NCBI GenBank assembly: GCA_910588865.1
Contig: CAJUSJ010000026.1
Span: forward strand, 1 to 47,767
Reading direction: 5' to 3'
DNA length: 47,767 bases
Origin: an uncultured Lachnospiraceae bacterium
GTDB taxonomy: Bacteria > Bacillota > Clostridia > Lachnospirales > Lachnospiraceae
Shown here piece after piece: positions 8,027 to 16,189 of this stretch. A model generated the notes under the pieces. That model did no database searches, had not been told where the DNA came from, and saw nothing but the letters and a program-made list of their open reading frames with translations. A program made the position numbers and the translations under genes. How positions within the stretch are numbered: the first letter of the stretch is position 1; every line of letters starts with the position of its first letter.

Positions 8027-8497
8027 ATGAATTTATTGACAGAGTTACAGAAATACCTGGAGTACTGCGAATATCGCAAAGAATTAAGCCATAACACACT
8101 GAAAGCATACAGGATAGATCTGCGGCAATATATATCATTTATAGGAGGAGATTTCTTGCAAAAGCCCAGAATCGAAGAGTATATCACAAAATTACATAAA
8201 GAATTTAAGCAGAAGACCGTTAAGCGGAAAATAGCCAGCGTAAAAGCGTTTTACCGATATCTGGAGGAAGAGGAAATATTAAAGGAAGCCAACCCCTTTG
8301 ACCGTATACGGGTGAAATTCAAAGAAGTGGAATCACTGCCAAGAATCATTCCAAGAGAAGACATTGAAAAAACAGGAAAACTTGAATTTTGCGCAAGGAC
8401 GAATATTAAAAGATATCTATATTATCGATCATTCACCCCCCCTATTCTCCCACCCATGTCCATAAAACACCCATCCCCATTCAATCCCCAATTGTAA
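8027..8497 (+). pseudogene. 3'-truncated tyrosine recombinase (XerC/D-type), core-binding domain only
   Basis: The start is ATG 8027 (GGAG upstream; the ATG at 7991 is too early). Residues 1-115 match the SAM-like core-binding domain of XerC/XerD-type recombinases: Y-L-x-x-C-x-x-x-K-E-L-S-x-N-T-L-K-A-Y-R-x-D-L near the start and S-V-K-A-F-Y-R-Y-L-E-E-E-x-I-L-x-x-N-P-F later, ending in P-R-E-D-I-E-K. At that point the homologous reading ends and about 40 unrelated residues lead to the stop. The whole catalytic domain (R-H-R-Y) is gone, so it cannot recombine DNA. It looks like a deletion scar of an integrated element. Confidence 0.8.
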
Positions 8498-8520
8498 ACC
8501 CCTTCCCATTTTGTTATAAT
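8492..8520 (+). promoter_or_regulatory. Promoter upstream of the tandem lipoprotein genes
   Basis: TTGTAA (8492-8497), 17 bases, TATAAT (8515-8520). It overlaps the end of the broken integrase and faces the lipoprotein gene at 8640. Confidence 0.5.
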
Positions 8521-8639
8521 AGGAAGTATGCTGATATGCACTCAGGTCAGAACACTGATGGGTGGTGACTTTATATAACAAGAGTTAAGAATCTCCCAAT
8601 AAAAATCCCCAGATCTTATCAGATCATAATGGAGGCCAT

Positions 8640-10028
8640 ATGATAAATCAAAAAACAAAGAAAATATCCGCCATAATAATCTTATTTATCGTCATACTCC
8701 GCATAGCCACCTGCGGAGAATTGAACTGGAAAGGGAAAGAGGAGGAACGGGTCAGGGGCCCCCATGAGCCCACAGAGCCTGTGATTTTTGACTCCTATCC
8801 AGAGATGACAAAGGTTTCTTTCCGGGAGACCTTTGGACAGTATTTTCAGGTGGAGGCCGCGGTCACAAAGGATACCATTGAGTATATGTGTTTTGTACAG
8901 GACATTTTAGGAGAAGAGGAGCCGGAGATAATCCAGGTAAAATTTGACTGCGGTCAGCAGGCCTGGGACAGAATTGTGTCCATTTTCGCGAAAAATGATG
9001 TTGGAAACTGGAAGGAGAAGGGGTTTTTCTTAAACAAATATTTTAACCAGCAAGCCACCTTGTTTGAAGAATGGCCACAGGTGGAATTTGCCCGGACAGG
9101 AAATTTTTTTAATATAGCGGCGCCTGCCATGTTCTGGAGTATGGCCCGGCCTCCCCATTACTATGGAATTGATCAAAATGAGGCAAAATTCAGGAGTGAT
9201 TATGATGGCTATGTACGGTTATATATGGATGACAGTGACAGTCCATATATACAGAGATCCTATGAATCCTTTGGTCTGCCCATGGAATATCATCAATTTC
9301 AGAGGGAGTTTTGGGATTTTATTGTGGGGTATACGGGGATTTATGACTGGAGATATGAGTTGGACGACTGGGGGAGAGAGAGCCTGTATAAAAAGTTTCC
9401 CTATATGAGGTCAGACGGACAGGACAGGCAGATCCGCTATTTCAGCCTTCTGGAGAGCTATGGAGGAAGAAATTCCGCTGAGGCGGCAATTCTGGTGTAT
9501 GACATGGGGCAGGGGAGCTTAAGCTATGAGTCTGGCGGCCCTGGAAAAGTTTATTCAGTGGGCAGGTCAGGGGAACCTGTGCTGTACTGTGAGAAACAGC
9601 CGGATGGCAAGCCGGTAAAGGGAACAAAGGAGGTTTCCGGGCTGCCGGAAGAACTGAGGGAGATCCTTGAACGATACCAGGTGGACATGTGGGAGACAGA
9701 ACCTGAGGGGACAGAATATGTGCGTCAGGGAGAATTCTATAACGCGGAGAACGCAAAACAGGTGAAGGATAAAAATGAACAGGCATTTAGAAGCAGCTAT
9801 GACGCGTTGATCCATGTTGTGTATACCAATGGGGACCACACGGAAGTCTGGCTGGAAAACGGGAAACTGCCGGAGTCCTACAATGATTTCCGGGATGAGC
9901 TGTGGGATTATGTTATCCCGTTTGTTAATGAAGGCCAAAATGAGGAGGAACAGGCGGCGGACTGGAGGGATCTTATTGATGAGTGGGGAGAAAAGGACAT
10001 GGGTTATTTATATCCATATATGAGATAG
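8640..10028 (+). CDS. Putative lipoprotein with internally duplicated module, copy 1
   Basis: 462 residues, GGAGG at 8631-8635 before ATG 8640. The N-terminus is a lysine-rich start, a hydrophobic run (residues 11-21) and Cys25 in I-A-T-C, a somewhat atypical lipobox; probably exported and lipid-anchored. No known domain recognised. Two segments, residues about 184-257 and 383-462, clearly resemble each other: F-R-S-x-Y-D at the start, an E/D-F-W/L-W-D region in the middle, and D-W-R-x-x-(L/I)-D-x-W-G plus (F/Y)-P-Y-M-R at the end. The next gene is a full-length paralogue. The mature chain is acidic and rich in Trp/Tyr, which might suit carbohydrate or protein binding at the surface. Confidence 0.7.
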   Translation: MINQKTKKISAIIILFIVILRIATCGELNWKGKEEERVRGPHEPTEPVIFDSYPEMTKVSFRETFGQYFQVEAAVTKDTIEYMCFVQDILGEEEPEIIQVKFDCGQQAWDRIVSIFAKNDVGNWKEKGFFLNKYFNQQATLFEEWPQVEFARTGNFFNIAAPAMFWSMARPPHYYGIDQNEAKFRSDYDGYVRLYMDDSDSPYIQRSYESFGLPMEYHQFQREFWDFIVGYTGIYDWRYELDDWGRESLYKKFPYMRSDGQDRQIRYFSLLESYGGRNSAEAAILVYDMGQGSLSYESGGPGKVYSVGRSGEPVLYCEKQPDGKPVKGTKEVSGLPEELREILERYQVDMWETEPEGTEYVRQGEFYNAENAKQVKDKNEQAFRSSYDALIHVVYTNGDHTEVWLENGKLPESYNDFRDELWDYVIPFVNEGQNEEEQAADWRDLIDEWGEKDMGYLYPYMR

Positions 10029-10058
10029 GAAGAAAAAAGAAACTATGATGGAGACCAT

Positions 10059-11420
10059 ATGAATAAAAAATTGAGAAAATGGATCAGCGTTTCTCTTGCG
10101 TTGATAGCCCTGTGGGGCGTAACCAGCTGTGGGGGAAAAAAGGCTGAAGAGGACAGCGCCCCATCCAGTCCCAAGGTTACAAAAATTTCTTTTAAGGAAA
10201 CCTTTGGGGAGACGTTTGAGGTTGAGATTATAGCTACAGAGGAGAAGATCTGGTACAATTGTTTCAAACAGGATATTGTGAGCGGGGGCGAACCGGAGGT
10301 AATCAACAGGAGGTTCGGATGCGGCCAGGAAACCTGGAATCATGATCTGTATCTTGTTTTTGCGGACAATTATGTGGAATTGTGGAAACCCCAGGAGTAT
10401 TACTTAAACCGGCTTTTTGATCAGGAATCGGATGGCCTGTTTGAGGAGCCCTTGGAAGTGAGATACGCGCGAACAGGAGATTTTTTTAATATAGCGGGAG
10501 AGAATCCTGATTTTACCAGGGCGCGTTATCCCCGGTATTATGGGATTGACGCAAATGAAAAGAATTTCAGAAGCAGTTACAGAAGCCGGATGGAAATCTA
10601 CATAGATGAGGAGGAGACTCCCTGTCTGGAGATAAACTATGGGCCTTATGGTCTTCCGAGGGAATACCATGAATTTCAGAAGGATTTCTGGCGGTTGATT
10701 GTGGGCTGGACAGGGATCGGCGACTGGAGGCATGAGCTGGACCAATGGGGAAGGGAGACGCTGTATAACCGGTATCCCTATATGAGACCAGACGGCCAGG
10801 ACAGGAAGATCCGCTATTTCAGTCTTTTGGAAAGCTATGGGGGAAAGGATCAGGCCCTGGCGGCTTCCCTTGTGTATGATGGGGGAACCCAAAGCCTTCA
10901 ATATGAGTTCGGCTGCCTGGAGGAGACTTATTCTGTGGGAAAGTCAGGGAGACCTGTGCTCTACTGTGAGAAACAGCTGGTGGATGGAGTCGTGCCTGAT
11001 AAAAAAATAAAGGCCGAGAAAGAAGTTCCGGAGATACCGGAAGGGCTGACAGAGCTTCTGGAAAAATACCAGGTGGACATGTGGGAGACAGACCCAGGCG
11101 GGACAACGTCTGTACGGCAGGGAGAATTTTATGACGCGGACAACGCGAAACAGGCGGAAGATAAAAATGAACAGGCCCTTAGAAGCGGTTATGACACGCT
11201 GATCCATGTTGTCTACACCAACGGGGACCATACGGAAATCAGGCTGGAAAACGGCAAACTGCCGGAAGCTTACAATGACTTCCGGGATGAACTGTGGGAT
11301 TTGGGGATTTCCTGTGTGAACGAAGGCCGGATGGGGAATGACCAGACAGAGGACTGGAGGGACTTTATTGATGAGTGGGGACAGGAGTATATGTACGCGA
11401 GGTATCCGTATATGAAATAG
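10059..11420 (+). CDS. Putative lipoprotein with internally duplicated module, copy 2
   Basis: 453 residues, 30 bases after copy 1, so the two are probably one operon. The signal is clear: K-K-L-R-K, a hydrophobic core and lipobox V-T-S-C with Cys24, followed by a charged linker. It aligns with copy 1 over its length, with long near-identical blocks (for example the G-Q-D-R-x-I-R-Y-F-S-L-L-E-S-Y-G-G stretch and the Y-Q-V-D-M-W-E-T segment) and diverging N-terminal linkers. The same two internal modules are present, each ending in W-G-(x)n-P-Y-M. Function unknown; tandem duplication suggests selection for variants or dosage. Confidence 0.75.
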   Translation: MNKKLRKWISVSLALIALWGVTSCGGKKAEEDSAPSSPKVTKISFKETFGETFEVEIIATEEKIWYNCFKQDIVSGGEPEVINRRFGCGQETWNHDLYLVFADNYVELWKPQEYYLNRLFDQESDGLFEEPLEVRYARTGDFFNIAGENPDFTRARYPRYYGIDANEKNFRSSYRSRMEIYIDEEETPCLEINYGPYGLPREYHEFQKDFWRLIVGWTGIGDWRHELDQWGRETLYNRYPYMRPDGQDRKIRYFSLLESYGGKDQALAASLVYDGGTQSLQYEFGCLEETYSVGKSGRPVLYCEKQLVDGVVPDKKIKAEKEVPEIPEGLTELLEKYQVDMWETDPGGTTSVRQGEFYDADNAKQAEDKNEQALRSGYDTLIHVVYTNGDHTEIRLENGKLPEAYNDFRDELWDLGISCVNEGRMGNDQTEDWRDFIDEWGQEYMYARYPYMK

Positions 11421-11455
11421 ATGGCGGGGAGAGAAAGAAACCACAGGAGGTCTTT

Positions 11456-11836
11456 ATGGAGGGTAATACCAGCTATATAACATATGGTAAAAATGAAAAA
11501 GAGATCATAAAAAAGGGAATAGACGAGATTCGCCAGGTTCTTATGGGTGGCAGTGTAAATGAAAAGCTGAGTTTATTATTGGCCCTGGATTGGTTTATGG
11601 ATCCTTACTATAAGCAAGATAGTTATATTGCTGATATACGTGAGGAATTGGCTGACTTGCTTCAGACCGTTATTATCACGTCAAATGAGGATGAGGCATC
11701 CGAAGACGCGCTGAATCTTTTAGTTTCCTATGAATGGCCGCCATTTAAAATCCTTGAGGACAATATAGAAAATGTATCTGAGCGGTTAAAGCCGTATGTG
11801 CTGGAAGCTTTACACCCACCCGGTCCTCTGCTATAA
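11456..11836 (+). CDS. Small acidic protein of unknown function
   Basis: 126 residues. The frame opens at 11375 inside the previous gene, but AGGAGG at 11444-11449 with 6-base spacing selects ATG 11456. Predominantly helical and acidic, with no signal peptide, membrane segment or motif that I recognise; it ends P-P-G-P-L-L. It follows the duplicated lipoproteins by 35 bases and could share their transcript, and precedes rarA by 37 bases. It is less GC-rich than rarA, suggesting it belongs with the accessory genes to its left. Confidence 0.55.
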   Translation: MEGNTSYITYGKNEKEIIKKGIDEIRQVLMGGSVNEKLSLLLALDWFMDPYYKQDSYIADIREELADLLQTVIITSNEDEASEDALNLLVSYEWPPFKILEDNIENVSERLKPYVLEALHPPGPLL

Positions 11837-11873
11837 TATAAAACTACTAAACCAACGAAAAGAGTGATTTTTC

Positions 11874-13199
11874 ATGGAACAGCAATTATCCTTTTTTGAC
11901 AATCAGGAAACCTACCGCCCTTTAGCCAGCCGCGTGAGGCCGGAGACTTTGGAGGAATTTATAGGACAGGAGCATCTCGTAGGACGGGGCAAGGTTCTCC
12001 GCAGGCTTATTGAGCAGGACCAGATCCCCTCCATGATCTTCTGGGGGCCGCCGGGAGTGGGGAAGACCACTCTCGCGGGGATTATCGCGGGCAGGACTCA
12101 CGCCAGGTTCATCAATTTCAGCGCGGTCACAAGTGGGATCAAGGAGATCAAGGAGGTTATGGCCCAGGCGGAGAGCAGCCGGAGGGTGGGAGTCAAGACC
12201 GTGGTGTTTGTAGATGAGATCCACCGCTTCAACAAGGCCCAGCAGGACGCGTTTCTCCCTTACGTGGAGAAGGGGAGCATTATTCTGATCGGGGCCACCA
12301 CGGAGAACCCGTCTTTTGAGATCAACAGCGCTCTCTTGTCCCGGTGCCGGGTATTTGTGCTGCAGGCTCTGTCCCCGGAGAATGTGGCGGAGCTTTTGCG
12401 CAGGACATTGAAGAGCCAGAAAGGGTTCGGCTATCTGAACATTGACATCACCGACGATATGGTGGATATGATCGCCAGGTTTGCCAACGGGGACGCCAGG
12501 ACGGCTCTCAATGTGCTGGAGATGGCTGTGACCAACGGGGAGATCAGCGCTGACAAGACCACCATCACACCAGAGGTGCTGCGCCAGTGCGTGGGCAAAA
12601 AGAGTCTTCTCTACGATAAAAAGGGGGAGGAGCACTACAATCTCATTTCCGCTCTTCACAAGTCCATGCGCAACACGGACCCGGACGCTGCTGTGTACTG
12701 GCTGGCCCGGATGCTGGAGGCCGGGGAGGACCCGCTGTATGTGGCCCGGCGTTTGGTGCGGTTTGCCAGCGAGGATGTGGGCATGGCGGACAGCCAGGCT
12801 CTTCAGGTGGCGGTGGCCGCTTATCAGGCATGCCATTTCCTGGGGATGCCGGAGTGCGATGTGCACCTGAGCCATGCGGTGATCTACCTGTCCATGGCAC
12901 CCAAGTCCAATTCCGCTTACATGGCTTACGAGAAGGCGAAAAAGGATGCGAAAGACATGCTGTCGGAGCCAGTGCCCCTGGTGATCCGCAATGCCCCCAC
13001 CAGCCTTATGGGCCAGCTTCACTATGGGGAAGGCTACGTCTACGCCCACGACACCCAGGAGAAAGTGGCGGCCATGCAGTGCCTTCCCGATAACCTTGTG
13101 GGGACTGAGTACTACCAGCCGGGAGACCAGGGAGCGGAGAAGGAGGCTGCCAGGAAGTTAGAGCAGGTGAAAGAGTGGAAGCGGGGACATACAGCATAG
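11874..13199 (+). CDS. rarA: Replication-associated recombination protein A (AAA+ ATPase)
   Basis: 441 residues, the usual length for RarA/MgsA/WRNIP1. Walker A G-P-P-G-V-G-K-T is at residues 58-65, Walker B V-V-F-V-D-E-I-H at 110-117, then sensor 1 A-T-T-E-N-P-S and the S-R-C arginine region; the C-terminal half carries the tetramerisation domain typical of the family (residues about 250-420). RarA is a clamp-loader-like ATPase acting at stalled replication forks, partnering with SSB and RecA. ORFs antisense to it, including one of 375 residues, are shadows of its GC-rich codons. Confidence 0.95.
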   Translation: MEQQLSFFDNQETYRPLASRVRPETLEEFIGQEHLVGRGKVLRRLIEQDQIPSMIFWGPPGVGKTTLAGIIAGRTHARFINFSAVTSGIKEIKEVMAQAESSRRVGVKTVVFVDEIHRFNKAQQDAFLPYVEKGSIILIGATTENPSFEINSALLSRCRVFVLQALSPENVAELLRRTLKSQKGFGYLNIDITDDMVDMIARFANGDARTALNVLEMAVTNGEISADKTTITPEVLRQCVGKKSLLYDKKGEEHYNLISALHKSMRNTDPDAAVYWLARMLEAGEDPLYVARRLVRFASEDVGMADSQALQVAVAAYQACHFLGMPECDVHLSHAVIYLSMAPKSNSAYMAYEKAKKDAKDMLSEPVPLVIRNAPTSLMGQLHYGEGYVYAHDTQEKVAAMQCLPDNLVGTEYYQPGDQGAEKEAARKLEQVKEWKRGHTA

Positions 13200-13400
13200 A
13201 AGAAATTACGGCGGAGGCTGAGACGAATAACGGGCCGTGCGGGGCCGGACAGACTGACAATTCCGTATAGAAGGCAGTTGCGGATGAAGTGGAATTTTGT
13301 GGAAATCTGCCATAGAAAAAAAGCCGGTTTCCTGGTAGAATGTTAGAGTGCTGACAATCAAGATCGGATTTGGCAATTTTTGCGAAGGGGATGCGGTTCC

Positions 13401-13829
13401 ATGGAAAAGGAACACATAGGATTTGAGATCCGCACCTTGTCCAACCTGCTGCACCGGAAGATCAATCAGATGGTGGCTGAGGAGGAAGAGAGTCTCACAG
13501 CCCACCAGCTCTGGGTGCTGAGTTTTCTGGTGCGTCAGGGTGAGAGGGAGGTCGTGCAGAGAGATATAGAAAAAGAGTTTTCCATACGCCGGTCCACGGC
13601 CAGCCATATGCTGACATTAATGGAAAATAACGGCTATGTCAGAAGGGTTCCGGTTCCTCAGGATGCCAGGCTTAAAAGGATTATCCTTACAGAAAAGGGG
13701 AGTCAGGCCCAAAAGAGGATGGTGGACAGGCTCAGGCGGTTTGAGCACATGCTCCGGGGCGGCATAACAGATGAGGAGACAGAATTTTTTTTAGATATAG
13801 TCCGGCGAATCGGAGAGAATATCCAATAG
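13401..13829 (+). CDS. MarR family transcriptional regulator
   Basis: 142 residues from ATG 13401 with GAAGGGG upstream; the earlier TTG at 13380 precedes the ribosome site. A winged helix is plain: the helix pair ending in I-R-R-S-T-A-S-H-M-L-T-L-M-E-N-N-G-Y-V and the wing with P-x-D-A-R-L-K-R-I-I-L-T-E-K-G, diagnostic for MarR. MarR dimers repress neighbouring genes until a small molecule binds. The next gene, a MATE exporter 170 bases on, is the obvious target, and a 14-base palindrome lies between them. Confidence 0.9.
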   Translation: MEKEHIGFEIRTLSNLLHRKINQMVAEEEESLTAHQLWVLSFLVRQGEREVVQRDIEKEFSIRRSTASHMLTLMENNGYVRRVPVPQDARLKRIILTEKGSQAQKRMVDRLRRFEHMLRGGITDEETEFFLDIVRRIGENIQ

Positions 13830-13942
13830 ATGCTGACGAAATCAGTGAAGTATAAAGACTGATTGGTTGGCATTCTTTTTGTGCCGGGAACAATATCATG
13901 GCTCGGTTTGACCGTGGAGGGATCCACTGGCCGGACTGAATT

Positions 13943-13956
13943 TTTTTCGCGAAAAA
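13943..13956. promoter_or_regulatory. Perfect palindrome between MarR and MATE genes (candidate operator)
   Basis: TTTTTCGCGAAAAA is fully self-complementary and sits 44 bases before the MATE start. Its length and dyad symmetry suit a MarR dimer site, but binding is inferred only from position. Confidence 0.35.
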
Positions 13957-13999
13957 TTTGTCAGTGTGCGAACGACAGGAAAAGGAGGAATGGGAACAT

Positions 14000-15355
14000 A
14001 TGAAAGACAACAGACAACTATTTGAAGAAGCGCCGGTGGCCAAGGCTGTGGCGGTCATGGCTATCCCCACCATGATCTCCATGCTTGTGGTGGTTATCTA
14101 CAATATGGCGGATACATTTTTTATTGGACAGACAGGAGATCCCATGCAGGTGGCGGCGGTTTCTCTGGCGACCCCGGTGTTCATGGTGTTCATGGCTCTG
14201 GGCAATCTGTTCGGCATCGGCGGCAGCTCCGCGATCTCCAGGGCCCTGGGAGAGAAGAAGGTGGAGCGGGCGCGGAATATCTCTTCTTTTTGCTGCTATG
14301 GTTCCCTGGGGCTGGGAGTGATCATGGCAGTCCTCTTCCTTGTGGGGATGGAGGTGATCTTAAAGCTCATCGGAGCCAGTGAAAACACCATCAGCTATGC
14401 CAGGGATTATCTGACCTACATCGCCTTCGGGGGCCCCTTCATCATGTTCGGCACCGCGTTCGGCAACATCCTGAGAGGAGAGGGAGCTGCCAAGGAATCC
14501 ATGATCGGCAACATGATCGGAACCATCACAAACATTGTGCTGGACCCTGTTATGATCCTGGGCTTTGGCTGGGGAGTGGTAGGCGCCGCGGTGGCCACGG
14601 TTATTGGAAATATGGCTGCCAGCGGGTTTTATCTTTTGTATTTTCTCAGAAAGAAATCCAGCCTGTCTATCCGTCTCAAGGACTTTAAGGCAGGGGATAG
14701 GATCGGGACAGGGGTTATGGCCATCGGGATTCCGGCTTCTCTCAACAATATCCTTATGAGCTGCGCCAACATTGTGCTGAACCATGTGCTGGTAAGCTAT
14801 GGGGACACTCCGGTGGCGGCCATGGGTGTGGCCATGAAAGCCAACATGCTGGTGGTGCTTTTGCAGATCGGACTGTGCTCCGGGATCCAGCCTCTCATCG
14901 GGTATAACTACGGTGCCAGAAATAAGAAGCGGCTGACGCGGGTGTTCCGTTTTACCGGGATGTGCGCCGTGGCGCTGGGAACGGTGTTGACTGTGGTCAT
15001 GGTCCTCGCGAGACAGGCAGTGATCCAGGCGTTTATCAATGATCAGGAGGTTATCGCCTATGGGATTCAGATGGTGATCGCCCTGCAGCTGTCAGGACCC
15101 GTGCTTGGGATTCTGTTTTTGTGTATCAACACCATACAGGGGATGGGAAAAGCTATCCCGTCTCTGGTGCTGACCATCTGCCGCCAGGGTCTCATCTTTA
15201 TTCCGTTAGTGTTTATCCTGGATAGGCTCTTTGGTCTGGATGGGGCCATCTACGCCCAACCCACCGCGGACTTTATTTCCATAGTCCTGTCCCTGGTGAT
15301 CTGCCTGGGGATCTTTCGGAAGATGGACAAGGAAGGGGAGGTACTCATCAGGTAG
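14000..15355 (+). CDS. MATE family efflux transporter
   Basis: 451 residues from ATG 14000, chosen because AAGGAGG lies just upstream while the frame's earlier ATG at 13958 has none. Twelve hydrophobic segments in two homologous halves are visible, with the MATE-typical start (A-V-M-A-I-P-T-M-I-S-M, then Y-N-M-A-D-T-F-F-I-G) and repeated glycine/proline-rich elements (G-N-I-L-R-G-E-G and P-L-I-G-Y-N-Y-G-A). MATE proteins expel cationic drugs or metabolites in exchange for Na+ or H+. Paired with the MarR gene as a drug-responsive unit. It belongs to the MepA/NorM-like branch; the substrate is unknown. Confidence 0.92.
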   Translation: MKDNRQLFEEAPVAKAVAVMAIPTMISMLVVVIYNMADTFFIGQTGDPMQVAAVSLATPVFMVFMALGNLFGIGGSSAISRALGEKKVERARNISSFCCYGSLGLGVIMAVLFLVGMEVILKLIGASENTISYARDYLTYIAFGGPFIMFGTAFGNILRGEGAAKESMIGNMIGTITNIVLDPVMILGFGWGVVGAAVATVIGNMAASGFYLLYFLRKKSSLSIRLKDFKAGDRIGTGVMAIGIPASLNNILMSCANIVLNHVLVSYGDTPVAAMGVAMKANMLVVLLQIGLCSGIQPLIGYNYGARNKKRLTRVFRFTGMCAVALGTVLTVVMVLARQAVIQAFINDQEVIAYGIQMVIALQLSGPVLGILFLCINTIQGMGKAIPSLVLTICRQGLIFIPLVFILDRLFGLDGAIYAQPTADFISIVLSLVICLGIFRKMDKEGEVLIR

Positions 15356-15473
15356 GTCCGCGCGCCTGCCGCGCGGACTGTATGATAAACTGGGCCAGAG
15401 AGCAAAAATCCCATCGCCGCAGGCGATTTCCATGGATTTTTGCCAGTTGCTGTGAACGAATGTGAACAGTAAC
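15356..15473. repeat. Intergenic inverted repeats shared with the 0.9-kb spacer
   Basis: GTCCGCGCG/CGCGCGGAC forms a strong hairpin right after the MATE stop (no T-tract). At about 15409-15427 lies CCATCGCC-GC-AGGCGATTT, which matches the reverse complement of 944-962 with one difference. GTGAACAGTAAC at 15462-15473 also occurs at 903-914. These are signs of a dispersed palindromic repeat. Confidence 0.45.
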
Positions 15474-15587
15474 GGAGGGGAGTGTTCACACCATGGATGA
15501 TCACCCCGCTGTTTACATTTTCCCTATTTAATGATAGAATATTGGCAAGAGGCAGAAAATGCCTGGATAACAAAGGAGGAGATCGTC

Positions 15588-16100
15588 ATGTTAGACGCTA
15601 AAGTCGCGGAGCTGCTGAACGCGCAGGTGAATAAGGAATTTTATTCCGCTTATCTATATCTGGATTTTTCCAATTTCTACACGGATAATGGTCTGGAGGG
15701 CTTTGCCAACTGGTATAAGATCCAGGCTCAGGAGGAGAGAGACCACGCCTTGCTGTTCATGAAGTATCTGCAGAACAATGGTCACAAGGTGACTCTGGAC
15801 GCTATCGACAAGCCGGATAAGGAGCTGAAGGAATTGGCGGATCCGCTCCATGGAGGGTATGAGCATGAACAGTTAGTGACAAGCCTGATCCACTCCATCT
15901 ACGAAGCCGCGGACAATGTGAAGGATTTCCGCACCATGCAGTTTTTAGACTGGTTTGTGAAAGAGCAGGGCGAGGAGGAGACCAACGCTGAGGGACTGAT
16001 TAAGAAGTATGACCTGTTCGGCTCGGACCCAAGAGCCCTCTATATGCTGGATAACGAGCTGGGAGGGAGGGTGTACTCCGCTCCATCCCTGGTACTGTAG
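15588..16100 (+). CDS. ftnA: Ferritin (non-haem, FtnA-like)
   Basis: 170 residues from ATG 15588 with AAGGAGGA upstream; the frame's ATG at 15531 is ignored. A four-helix bundle with ferroxidase-centre residues is visible: Glu in N-K-E-F-Y-S-A-Y (helix A), E-E-R-D-H-A (helix B, the E-x-x-H pair), a Glu in the third helix region and E-Q-G-E-E-E-T (helix D). The first Y-L-Y-L-D-F-S-N-F-Y region is typical of bacterial ferritins. It oxidises and stores iron as a 24-mer, protecting anaerobes from iron and peroxide stress. It lacks the C-terminal helix-rich extension of bacterioferritin and has no haem Met. Confidence 0.93.
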   Translation: MLDAKVAELLNAQVNKEFYSAYLYLDFSNFYTDNGLEGFANWYKIQAQEERDHALLFMKYLQNNGHKVTLDAIDKPDKELKELADPLHGGYEHEQLVTSLIHSIYEAADNVKDFRTMQFLDWFVKEQGEEETNAEGLIKKYDLFGSDPRALYMLDNELGGRVYSAPSLVL

Positions 16101-16189
16101 AGCAGGCGTTTACAGAAGAGAAAGGCCCAGGACATGCCCGCCGCGGGGGGAGGCGGCATCCGCTGTCAGGTGACTTGCGAGGGAAGAAG

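Noticed and set aside
11922..13049. 375-residue antisense ORF across rarA
   Set aside because: It is a shadow of the GC-rich rarA codons, with no ribosome site and Pro/His/Gln-heavy composition; rarA itself has a complete AAA+ signature.
15531..15587. Upstream start for ferritin
   Set aside because: The segment is not like ferritin, while AAGGAGGA sits at the proper distance from ATG 15588.
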